Shown here piece after piece: positions 49,201 through 50,947 of a stretch of 64,000 nt of DNA (positions are counted from its first letter, which is position 1; every line of letters starts with the position of its first letter). The DNA lies in the NCBI GenBank assembly GCA_037349105.1, contig JAYJMM010000080.1, positions 682,001 through 746,000 on the forward strand. Direction: 5' to 3'. The translations under genes were made by a program, and so were the position numbers. The stretch comes from Limnomonas spitsbergensis. Lineage: Eukaryota > Chlorophyta > Chlorophyceae > Chlamydomonadales. The notes below the pieces were generated by a model. It did not search any database, had not been told where the DNA came from, and worked only from the letters and a program-made list of their open reading frames with translations.

Positions 49201-50947
49201 GCAGTCCTATATCCCATGTACAGCAGTCATATATCCCATGCAGCAGTCATGCTTCCCATGCAGCAGTCCTGCATCCCATGCAGTAGTCCTATATCCCATG
49301 CAGCATGCAGTGATATACCCCATGCAGTAGTCATATATCCCATGCAGCAGTCCTACATCCCATGCACAGCAGTCCTATATCCCATGCAGCAGTCCTGTTT
49401 CCCATGCAGTAGTCCTACATCCCATGCAGTAGTCTTATATCCCATGCAGCAGTGCTATACCCATGCAGTAGTCCTACATCCCATGCAGCAGTCCTATATC
49501 CCATGCAGCAGGCCTATAATCCATGCAGCAGTCCTTTATCCCATGCAGCAGTCCTACATCCCATGCACAGCAGTCCTATATCCCATGCAGCAGTCCTAAA
49601 TCCCATGCAGCAGTCCTAAATCCCATGCAGATGTCCCATGCAGGAATCCACAACGATGCACCGGCCTTCTCATGCCAGGGCGATGGCAGTCCTTGCTCCG
49701 GACTAGGGGCTAAGGATAAGGGTTAAGGGTAAAAGTTCAGATTTGTTGGCCTCCTCATGCCTGGGCAATCACGGTCATAGCTTCGGGCGTAGGGTCTAGG
49801 ATTTAGGCTGAAGGATAGGGTTTAGGCACTGAGGCTCTCTTATGCCACGACGATCGTGGTTCTAGATCCAGTTAAGGGTTAAAGATTCCAGCTGAGGATT
49901 AGCTCTATCATGTCGTGGTAATCTTTGCTCCGGTTTGAAGATTCATGATTCAGTTTGAAGATTCAGGATAAGTCTAAAAGTTAGGGTTAAGGCTCACCGG
50001 CCCTCTCATGCCAGGGCGATCGCGGTCATAGCTCCGGTCCGGGGAGTAGGCGCGCGGCGCGTGCCTGTCCCCAGGAGAGTAAGGCCTGCCCCTCTCAGGT
50101 GAATAGGAGCGGTTGCGATCAGGGTACAGGCCTGCGTCCGGGCGAGGGGAGGGATGAGTGGATAGGAATTTATAAAGGAGAGCAGGCATGCCAGTGTGCA
50201 TGCTTATCTCATTTAGCATACGGCATGTGAGGCCATGCAGTGCAGAATGCCCTGACTGAGTGCATGGTACGTCTCCATGCAGGAAGTGAGGCAATGCAGA
50301 AGTGCGAGCCACCTAACTGAATGCATGGCTCCTCTCCATGCAGCTTGTGACGCCATGCAGAATTGCAAGCTACCCTAAACGCATGGCACCTCTCAAGACG
50401 CACCAGGTCCTCGCATTTGTGGGGGCATAAATCCTCTGTCAAAGCCCCCGCCCCCTCCGCCAGGGGGGCGCATCGGGTTGCCACCTCTCGTGAACATTCG
50501 GTCGCGCTCAGCCAGCTCTCGCGGCGACATCGGGCCTCCGGGTCCCAGGTCATGGCCGCGAGGGCCGGGGCCGAAGAAGGGAGGGGGACCGCCCGAGCCG
50601 CGACGGAAGTCCCTACCCGGAAAGTCCCTCTGAGCAAGCAAGGCGCAACAGGCAGATATGCAGACATGGGCACAGACAAGACCACTACTTCGTGCGCAAC
50701 TTTTATTTTGCGATAATATTGGGGGCGAGGTAGCGATATGCTTTCAGAGCAGCATTGGATAGGGCAGCCGTGAACACAGGCTGGCGTAATCACTGGAATG
50801 GGGAAGAAACAGGATTGACAGATATTGGGTGCGGCGCCATTTATATTGCTCTCCTGGCTGAAGCGAGGCGCAGGTGGGAGCGGGGTCAACAGGCGAGGGG
50901 TGTCAACGCAGAAGGTACCCCCCATGTACCTCGCCACGCTTGTCCAT
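5760..50947 (-). CDS. large three-SANT corepressor-type protein (NCoR/SMRT - POWERDRESS family), 44 exons
   Basis: One gene fills most of the window. Reading minus-strand exons between GT and AG sites, every junction phase matches its neighbour, and the 44 exons total 9,648 nt: 3,215 residues plus TGA. Landmarks: Arg/Pro/Gly-rich N-terminus; Ala-rich acidic region; coiled coil (about 1022-1085); SANT1 (about 1380-1444); SANT2 (about 1615-1665); basic GRPPS segment; SANT3 (about 2174-2236); then about 975 residues rich in Gln, Gly, Ala and Ser. SANT1 and SANT2 resemble those of plant POWERDRESS and animal NCoR, which tether histone deacetylases to chromatin; nuclear corepressor function is therefore inferred. 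The low-complexity flanks are far longer than in plant relatives. Exon coordinates are in the sub-entries. The first exon is the weakest part. No other gene is nested here that I could support. Confidence 0.85.
6465..6895. repeat. intron 43 minisatellite, about 13 bp (ACTCATGCATGTC)
   Basis: About 30 degenerate units alternating ATGCATGTCACTC with ATACATGTCACTCTT. The core ATGCAT is palindromic. The array begins about 20 bp inside the intron, next to the exon 44 acceptor, leaving only a short pyrimidine tract. Confidence 0.85.
8940..9068 (-). repeat. donor junction echoes of exon 42
   Basis: The exon end and donor (plus strand CTGCTCACCTTGTACTCTAA at 9061-9080) recur in decayed form upstream on the plus strand near 9013-9035 (CTCACCTTTTACTCTTAACC) and 8961-8990 (CTGCTCACCCCGCACTCTTA), each followed by an ACCCTAAA-like tail. 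Confidence 0.7.
9764..10245. repeat. intron 41 repeats: acceptor echo, GGTACAGCAG array and GGCGCTGCCCTAAACCCTAA array
   Basis: At 9764-9785 the exon 42 start is echoed (CGCGGTTGACTCCTAACTGC versus CGCGGTTGACTCCTGGCCAT in the exon). From about 9820 to 9980 a roughly 19-bp unit with GGGCCAGC(A/G)GTACAGCAG is repeated. From about 10030 to 10245 about ten units of AGGCGCTGCCCTAAACCCTA follow, combining telomere-like text with a GC-rich link. Confidence 0.8.
10718..11310. repeat. intron 40 repeats: (CA)n and 48-bp ATGCATGC-containing units
   Basis: A CA microsatellite at 10720-10742 abuts the exon 41 acceptor (CAG after GT repeats on the minus strand). It is followed by units of about 48 bp around CACTTACACGTTATGCATGC with CACTAGCACAACACATATGT between; four are close to identical at 10930-11115, with decayed ones on both sides. 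Confidence 0.85.
11395..11497 (-). repeat. donor junction echoes of exon 40
   Basis: Two degenerate copies of the exon 40 end lie immediately inside the intron. Plus-strand CCCACCTGCATCCCTGTGGA at about 11428 and GGTCCACCTGCAGCCCCCCT at about 11457 match the true CCCACCTGCAGATCCAGC at 11494-11511, and the intervening GGATCCAGGATC text is also repeated. Confidence 0.7.
12030..12625 (-). repeat. echoes on both sides of exon 39
   Basis: Acceptor side: GGCCATCCCGCCTTGACCCT (12460-12479, exon start) recurs as GGCCATCCCACCTTGACCCT near 12528 and AGCCATCCCACCTTGAGCCT near 12593. Donor side: GATGGACCCACCTTGCATAT recurs near 12130 as AATAGACCCACCTTCAGCAA, and CCTGATTCCCGACCGCCC is itself tandemly repeated up to the exon. 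Confidence 0.75.
13210..14324 (-). CDS. SANT corepressor gene, exons 37-38 (SANT3)
   Basis: Exons 13830-14324 and 13210-13362, both phase 0, residues about 2024-2239. Exon 37 begins VLNLGSLAPARGSLGGLLGL, passes through Gly-rich sequence and ends KGPSFWTPEEKDAFMDVYQ. Exon 38 continues VHGRDWSRLADAVPTKTVAQ and VKTYYQNYKAKLGKERTDNM, then a polyGln run. This is a complete SANT/Myb repeat with W at helix 1, W at helix 2 and 'tKt..Qvk.yYqNYK', close to the second SANT of animal NCoR/SMRT. Plant POWERDRESS proteins have two such domains as far as I recall, so a third would be notable. Confidence 0.9.
13363..13829 (-). repeat. intron 37: acceptor echoes of exon 38 and donor echo of exon 37
   Basis: The SANT3 exon start (plus CCGCGACCAGTCACGGCCGT, then GCACCTGG) recurs with decay near 13460-13500, 13525-13558 (AATCATGCACCTGG) and 13600-13632 (AACATGCACCTGG). 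From the other side, the exon 37 end (CACACCTGGTACACGTCCAT, then GAACGCATCCTTCTCC) recurs near 13730-13775 as CACACCTGATGCACCTCCAT, then GGACACATCTTTCTCC. The whole short intron is built from both junctions. Confidence 0.8.
14325..14775 (-). repeat. acceptor junction array of exon 37
   Basis: About seven units of about 60-65 bp, each with the exon-start text GGCCAGAGA(A/G)..., TTGAGCACCTGGG(A/G)TCA and a telomere-like GGGTTCAGGGTTTCAGAG linker. In transcript sense each unit offers CCCAG|GTGCTCAATG(T). The unit next to the exon is the one whose downstream sequence codes VLNLGSLAPARG. Confidence 0.85.
14863..19351 (-). CDS. SANT corepressor gene, exons 31-36
   Basis: Exons: 19225-19351, 18574-18640, 17095-17392, 16023-16084, 15385-15686, 14863-14904; residues about 1724-2023. 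Exon 31 opens KTGKGSRIGRPPSRAAEDR, which with the preceding ARRK forms a basic nuclear-localisation-like stretch with an AT-hook-like GRPP core. Exon 32 is a short helix (EILNQELLMDHRQQQLQEQR). Exon 33 contains LQFTPISADPSEFEAQLHAA. Exon 35 has three imperfect repeats, LDLQALLQAAGLG, QDLQALLQGSGLG and HDLQALLQSAGLG, separated by Gln runs; LxxLL-like LQALLQ helices are common docking motifs in co-regulators. Exon 36 is only 42 nt (GLHLGAINDGGGGA) and was found by phase. Confidence 0.78.
14905..15195. repeat. intron 35 array, 19 bp (AAGCAGGCGGTTACAATGT) x about 15
   Basis: Near-perfect units abut the exon 36 acceptor: the junction itself reads, on the minus strand, TTGTAACCGCCTGCAG|GGC, so the array is an amplified acceptor (CCGCCTGC plus AG or TT variant). 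Units differ mainly at GCGGTT versus GCAGTT. Confidence 0.88.
16178..16240 (-). repeat. acceptor junction echo of exon 34
   Basis: Plus-strand GCAGGGACGCATGAGGTGCG, then ACACGGGGGCCATTCAGGTG matches the exon start GCAGGGTGCGCATGAGGTGG, then GACAGGGGACCCCCGGGGTG at 16044-16083. About 75-80 percent identity over about 45 bp, including the CTGTCA acceptor region. Confidence 0.7.
16560..17094. repeat. intron 33 C/TGC-rich tract with donor array of exon 33
   Basis: From 16815 the plus strand repeats CCCCCCTCACCTGCTGCTGC about eleven times with small length changes. The true donor of exon 33 is the last copy (17085-17105), GCAGCAG|GTGAGG in transcript sense, so each unit is an alternative in-frame-like CAG|GTGAGG donor. 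The Leu/Pro-rich open frames here are a by-product. Confidence 0.85.
17715..18573 (-). repeat. donor junction array of exon 32, 71 bp x 12
   Basis: Twelve almost identical 71-bp units. Each contains, in transcript sense, CGGCTGGGAG|GTGAGGCGG, the last ten bases of exon 32 plus its donor, followed by a linker containing AATAAACCCTAAGCC. The functional exon (18574-18640) is the most upstream copy, where the bases before CGGCTGGGAG become coding. Units differ at a single C/T and one AAGTGT/GAGTGT site, so the amplification is recent. Confidence 0.93.
18945..19130 (-). repeat. donor junction echoes of exon 31
   Basis: Exon 31's end (plus GGAAAGCCTGCTGAGGCGGC, then TGTAGGGCCTCGGGCTGCAG) recurs at about 18965-19005 as GAAAGGGATGCTGAGGCAGC, then TGCAGGGCCTCTATTGGCAG, and more weakly at 19085-19130 (AAAAAGCTGCTGATGGGGCT, then GCAGGGACTCAAG). 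Confidence 0.8.
19525..19914 (-). repeat. donor junction echoes of exon 30
   Basis: The junction ACTCACTTGCGCCTGGCCAC, then AGGTTCCGGCTCC (19909-19941) is echoed at 19540-19572 (ACTCACGTGCGCCTGTCCTC, then CGGCTC) and 19740-19775 (GCCCACATGCACCTGGCCAC, then AGGCCCAGAATC). Confidence 0.75.
19915..20669 (-). CDS. SANT corepressor gene, exons 29-30 (SANT2)
   Basis: Exons 20545-20669 and 19915-20120, residues about 1614-1724. They read CDFIDAVRQHGRDFKSISRQ, LVMRGANACKHYYYK, joined in phase 0 to HRSRLGLDSV. The 'F..av..hGkDF..isr.v....a.qCK.f..k.r..LGLD' pattern is that of the second SANT domain of plant POWERDRESS, and the LGLD tail is a good family marker. The aromatic that normally opens helix 1 (W) is missing, replaced by DDCDF. 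The rest of exon 30 is low complexity ending EEEEEAFVMEPEPVARRK. Confidence 0.88.
20895..21211 (-). repeat. donor junction echoes of exon 28
   Basis: The exon end CACACCTGATCCTCTGGGGT, then CATAGTCCTCATCATCGGCA (21207-21246) is echoed at 20906-20948 (CACACCTGATCTCCTGGGAG, CCCTATCCCACATGGTTGG) and 21050-21092 (CGCCTAATCCCCTGGTGGCC, GTATCCCTCATAATTGGCA). A TCACACAAAGCCACTCCTC linker repeats between them. Confidence 0.8.
21212..23004 (-). CDS. SANT corepressor gene, exons 25-28
   Basis: Exons: 22824-23004, 22069-22159, 21625-21721, 21212-21350; residues about 1445-1614. Frame choice was decided by phase. Exon 25 must start at TTTCCAAG|CGG to read into GAEEYKKRGKAAHAWAMQYK and IRQCCTMLIASGRRH. 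Exon 26 must start at the second AG (GTCCAGGCAG|AT) to read ARKQQYAPLVVAPTAQRALQ. Exon 27 gives GAPPANDFGSNRRSSDGRG. Exon 28 gives VQFTADDEDYDPRGSG just ahead of SANT2. Plant relatives also have an Ala/Tyr-rich linker between the two SANT domains. The alternative acceptors at 22974 and 22938 break the frame. Confidence 0.75.
21490..21624 (-). repeat. donor junction echo of exon 27
   Basis: TTACCTGGGCTCCATCCCGC, then TGCACCTGCG (exon end, 21621-21650) is echoed at 21500-21530 as CTACCTGGGCTGCATGCCAC, then TACACCTGGG. Confidence 0.75.
22160..22340 (-). repeat. acceptor junction echoes of exon 26
   Basis: CGCATCTGCCTGGACCTGCG, then TAGAGGGTTGAGGTTTAG recurs as GCACATCGGTCTGGTCCTGA, then GCTGAGGGTGGAGGATT near 22245, and TGCGCATCTGTCAGGACATG, then CACTGAGGGTTGAGGGTTT near 22303. 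Confidence 0.7.
22555..23419 (-). repeat. intron 24/25 tandem repeats: GGGGACACTCATCAC array and donor array of exon 24
   Basis: 22555-22800 repeats CCTAAACCAGGGGACACTCA with GTGGC/GGGGAC variants up to the exon 25 donor. 23080-23419 holds about eight decayed copies of CGCACCCTCCGCTTCTTAAG, the true end of exon 24 (KKRR, donor AGG|GTGCGC); copies read for example CGCACCCTCTGCTTCTTGAG and CACACCCTCTGCTTTCAGAG, joined by telomere-like CCTAAACCCTGAACCC text. Confidence 0.8.
23420..25982 (-). CDS. SANT corepressor gene, exons 21-24 (SANT1)
   Basis: Exons: 25906-25982, 25533-25663, 24997-25054, 23420-23557; residues about 1310-1444. They read RSDYEEQRIMNNFQ, then WQRRWRTFDNRNGLQTDPL, the 'F.d.NGLv.DP' motif that precedes SANT1 in plant POWERDRESS proteins. 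Then comes the SANT domain: HAWGEEEKQLFMEKFLLYPK, DFGKIATFLSGRSAGDCVAF, FYKHQKLDGF, followed by basic RRKQQLKKRR. The three SANT helices and the 'K.f..Ia.fL..ks..dCv.fYY..qK' signature of NCoR/PWR SANT1 are intact. In NCoR the equivalent domain activates a class I histone deacetylase, so the same is inferred here. The domain is split by an intron exactly between LL and YP. Confidence 0.92.
23598..23695 (-). repeat. acceptor-side echo of exon 24 (SANT1 exon)
   Basis: The exon start CTGACAAGAAGGTGGCGATC, then TTGCCAAAGTCCTTTGGGTA, then CTGTGTGGTAACAGG (23518-23572) is repeated about 112 bp away at 23631-23685 as CCGACAAGAAAATTACGATC, TTGACGGAGTCCATGGGGTA, CTGTGATGTAACAG. About 75-80 percent identity over 55 bp; the copy is a decoy piece of SANT1 coding sequence with its acceptor. 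Confidence 0.85.
24073..24950. repeat. intron 23 array, 35 bp x about 25, donor-bearing
   Basis: Units read GGGATTAGGGTGTAGGTTGC, then AGGGTTTACCTGAAG on the plus strand. In transcript sense each contains TTCAG|GTAAACCC, a near-consensus donor, and the units nearest the left edge have GCTTACCTGAGG, closer to the true donor of exon 23 (CTG|GTAAGC). The TTAGGG-like text makes the array resemble interstitial telomeric DNA, but the period and the constant GTAAA core show it is a minisatellite. Confidence 0.88.
26318..29566 (-). CDS. SANT corepressor gene, exons 15-20
   Basis: Exons: 29465-29566, 28714-28841, 28077-28127, 27357-27485, 27071-27158, 26318-26422; residues about 1109-1310. Readable text includes DVDMGEADATDLEQMTPRQA, VSLNGERLRRVRAAPLHLH, DSLLRLLPDDLAAK, LWHRPCDTPGWEERDLCHM, QRDVMMRFMAQ, RAWLVDAKEDALAAQYGRHA and TRRREALSSQSALARP. 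It is mostly helical and charged, unlike the low-complexity flanks, so it looks like a conserved linker leading into SANT1. Exon 20 joins by an ACG-A|CT junction that fixes its acceptor at CCGCAG. Confidence 0.8.
27235..27300 (-). repeat. donor junction echo of exon 18
   Basis: GGGCCATGAAGCGCATCATG, then ACATCTGATGCAAAATGTAG, then AACAGATCTC at 27236-27285 copies the exon end GGGCCATGAAGCGCATCATG, ACGTCCCGCTGCGACATGTG, GCACAGATCC at 27359-27408. The first 22 bases are identical. Confidence 0.9.
28128..28345 (-). repeat. acceptor junction echoes of exon 17
   Basis: CAGCAGACTGTCCGTTGCAG, then CCTGTGAGGGAG (28109-28140) recurs as AAGCAGACTGCCTGCTGCAG, then CCTGTGGGGTAG near 28236-28267, and AAACAGACTGTCGGTCGTGG, then TCTATGAGGCGG near 28297-28328. 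Both copies keep the exon text and the acceptor-side bases. Confidence 0.85.
29090..29690 (-). repeat. echoes flanking exon 15
   Basis: Donor side (29100-29464): GGGTTTAAGCCTGACGCGTC, then ACACACCGTCCGCCGCCGCC is weakly echoed at 29133-29185 (GGGTTTAAGCATTCCAAACT, GTCGGCTGCTGCCGTC) and 29272-29310. Acceptor side: CATGTCCACATCCATGCGCC, then CTGCGCACACACA is echoed at 29638-29676 as ATCCATATCCATATCCCTAC, then GGCGCACTGCACACACACA. Confidence 0.6.
29905..39303. repeat. giant intron 14 satellite, 21 bp x about 447
   Basis: A 9.4-kb head-to-tail array of ATGTTTCCTGAGATCCAGGC+T fills almost all of intron 14 (39557-29567). Variants are TTTTCT for TTTCCT, GGCCATG for GGCTATG, TTTACT, TTTCTTGAG and CCAGACT. 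The left and right parts (29905-33400 and 38040-39300) are variant-rich and keep strict 21-bp register. The middle (about 33400-38030) is nearly all one variant and has repeated 20- and 22-bp units that break register. Because 21 is divisible by three and the unit has no stop in several frames, the array gives very long spurious open frames on both strands (MFPEIQA, LDLRKHS and similar heptads). It lies between two well-defined, phase-matched exons. Confidence 0.97.
39358..39557 (-). repeat. donor junction echoes of exon 14
   Basis: The exon 14 end (GTGGAAGGCATCCCATCGCG, CGCATCTGCAGCAGCAGCAG, donor near 39557) is followed in the intron by GTGGAAGACATTCCCTCACG, CGCATCAACACC (39480-39511) and GTGGAAGGCATCCCCTTGAG, CGCATACACAAACGCAGCAG (39372-39411). 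The donor itself is echoed as CTCACCTACGGTTGATGGTG at 39451, against ctcgcacctgcggttgttgg at 39551. Confidence 0.88.
39558..40507 (-). CDS. SANT corepressor gene, exons 13-14 (coiled coil)
   Basis: Exons 40410-40507 and 39558-39720, residues about 1022-1109. The sequence GRVDDISAQ, IETLETEVSELEKLTDSL, then EEQLAMLDVQISELDEKLLE shows regular hydrophobic spacing over about 60 residues, typical of a dimerising coiled coil. It occupies the position N-terminal to the SANT repeats where this family has a helical segment. Exon 14 ends in an Ala-rich part (ATPQAAAAAADARDG) and uses the GCAG|GTGCGAG donor, in phase with exon 15 nearly 10 kb away. Confidence 0.8.
40100..40810 (-). repeat. donor echoes of exon 13 and a 24-bp intron 12 repeat
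   Basis: The exon 13 end CACCTGCTTCTTGGACAAGT, then GCAGCGAATC... (40407-40480) is echoed at 40253-40320 (CACCTGAGCCCTTGACAGGT, GCAGCAAATCTGGCAGCTCC, ending ATCCTCAGTCTCTAG like the exon) and more weakly at 40115-40165 (GACCTGCTTCCTGGACAAGC). On the other side, 40570-40805 repeats an approximately 24-bp unit AAGCTGCAGCTGAGCGTCAA. Confidence 0.85.
41258..46054 (-). CDS. SANT corepressor gene, exons 7-12 (low-complexity, acidic, SUMO-motif-rich)
   Basis: Exons: 45876-46054, 44844-45097, 43822-44374, 43117-43238, 42332-42646, 41258-41885; residues about 338-1021. Exon 7 carries a G-run and WLDDDDG. Exon 9 has repeated R-x-YSS/YSC motifs (LRQYSSDQA, LRPYSSEQA, LSRQYSCD), which look like a short internal repeat. 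Exon 10 reads GRRFGFGISRRSTGVLPK, comparable in position to the basic glycine motif before the SANT repeats of plant relatives. Exon 12 consists of imperfect ATAGSA repeats, then EVEPMQIEDAVAG, then an acidic end. Three psi-K-x-E motifs (VKTE, VKVE, VKAE) occur in this exon. Junction phases are 1, 0, 1, 0, 0, 1 and all close. Confidence 0.8.
44565..44843 (-). repeat. donor junction echoes of exon 8
   Basis: The exon end CAACAATGCAGCTCACAAAC, then TCACTCCTCCATATCCAAAG, CTGCCCGGCAGTGG (44820-44873) is repeated at about 44622-44685 (AACTCACTCCTCCGTATCCA, AAGCTGCCCGGCAGCGGCAG), at about 44728-44785 (AAAGACACTCCTCCATATCT, AAAGCCCCCGGAAGCAGCAG) and as a remnant at 44570-44610. Confidence 0.9.
45540..45760. 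repeat. intron 7 degenerate repeat, CCGCACCAGGCCAGG units
   Basis: Four spaced copies of ACCGCACCAGGCCAGGATA-type text joined by CCTAAACCCTAAAAC. They may echo the exon 7 donor (CGCGCACCTGGCCCGTCG) but the match is short. Confidence 0.5.
46591..50947 (-). CDS. SANT corepressor gene, exons 1-6 (N-terminal Arg/Pro/Gly-rich region)
   Basis: Exons (minus): 50930-50947 (candidate start, MDKRGE), 50404-50629, 49998-50131, 48290-48405, 47401-47724, 46591-46785; residues about 1-338. Exon 2 has a clear acceptor (TTGCTCAG|AGG) in phase 0, so a start lies upstream. The ATG at 50947 (AAGC-ATG-GAC context, then GAG|GTACAT) is the first phase-compatible choice I found. Features are RDFPGRDFRRGSGG, ELAERDRMFTRGGN, a YSPERGRPYSPGDR repeat resembling SR-type Ser-Pro-Arg text, FRREDTFSRREALRDGG, and a Pro-rich stretch (WPPPPSMQPPPPPP). 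The region is probably disordered and basic. Exon 4 could start 3 nt earlier at an alternative acceptor. An unseen upstream exon remains possible. Confidence 0.7.
47175..47372. repeat. intron 5 minisatellite, about 14 bp (CCAAGGCCATGCGC)
   Basis: About 14 units alternating CCCAAGGCCATGCGCC with ACCAAAGTCCATGCGCC and CCCACGCCCATGCGCC. Higher-order blocks of about 66 bp are visible. Confidence 0.85.
47740..47870 (-). repeat. acceptor junction echo of exon 5
   Basis: The acceptor TTCATAGCTGGAGGAAGAAC, then AAGGACAAGTGAGGGTAGAA (47719-47758) recurs at 47820-47860 as TCATAGCTGACGGAAGGACA, then AGGAGAAGTGCGGGTGCGAA. The following CGTGGTGGAGCCCAGT segment is also duplicated (47779 and 47877). Confidence 0.85.
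48470..49640. repeat. intron 3 minisatellite, 20 bp (CCATGCAGCAGTCCTATATC) x about 58
   Basis: Mostly perfect 20-bp register with variants CCCATATC, CCAATATC and TAGTCC, and occasional +2 or -1 units after 49190. Open frames through it are artefacts. Confidence 0.93.
49650..49997 (-). repeat. donor junction echoes of exon 3
   Basis: CCCTCTCATGCCAGGGCGAT, then CGCGGTCATAGCTCCGG (exon end, 50001-50037) is echoed four times: 49664-49702 (CTTCTCATGCCAGGGCGATG, GCAGTCCTTGCTCCGG), 49750-49788 (CTCCTCATGCCTGGGCAATC, ACGGTCATAGCTTCGG), 49832-49866 and 49905-49935. Decay increases towards the middle of the intron. Confidence 0.9.
50200..50403. repeat. intron 2 repeat, about 65 bp x 3
   Basis: Units GCATGGTACGTCTCCATGCA, GCATGGCTCCTCTCCATGCA and GCATGGCACCTCTCAAGACG end at the exon 2 donor, with GTGA(G/C)GC(A/C)ATGCAGAA in each. 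The last unit merges with the true junction, so this is probably another donor-derived repeat. Confidence 0.65.

Noticed and set aside
48470..49640. CRISPR-like regular repeats
   Set aside because: Units are head to tail without unique spacers, in a eukaryotic intron.
48125..49726. Open frames of repeated SHAAVLYPMQQSYIPCS-type text
   Set aside because: Produced by the 20-bp intron 3 minisatellite; three plus-strand frames stay open equally, so there is no coding signal.
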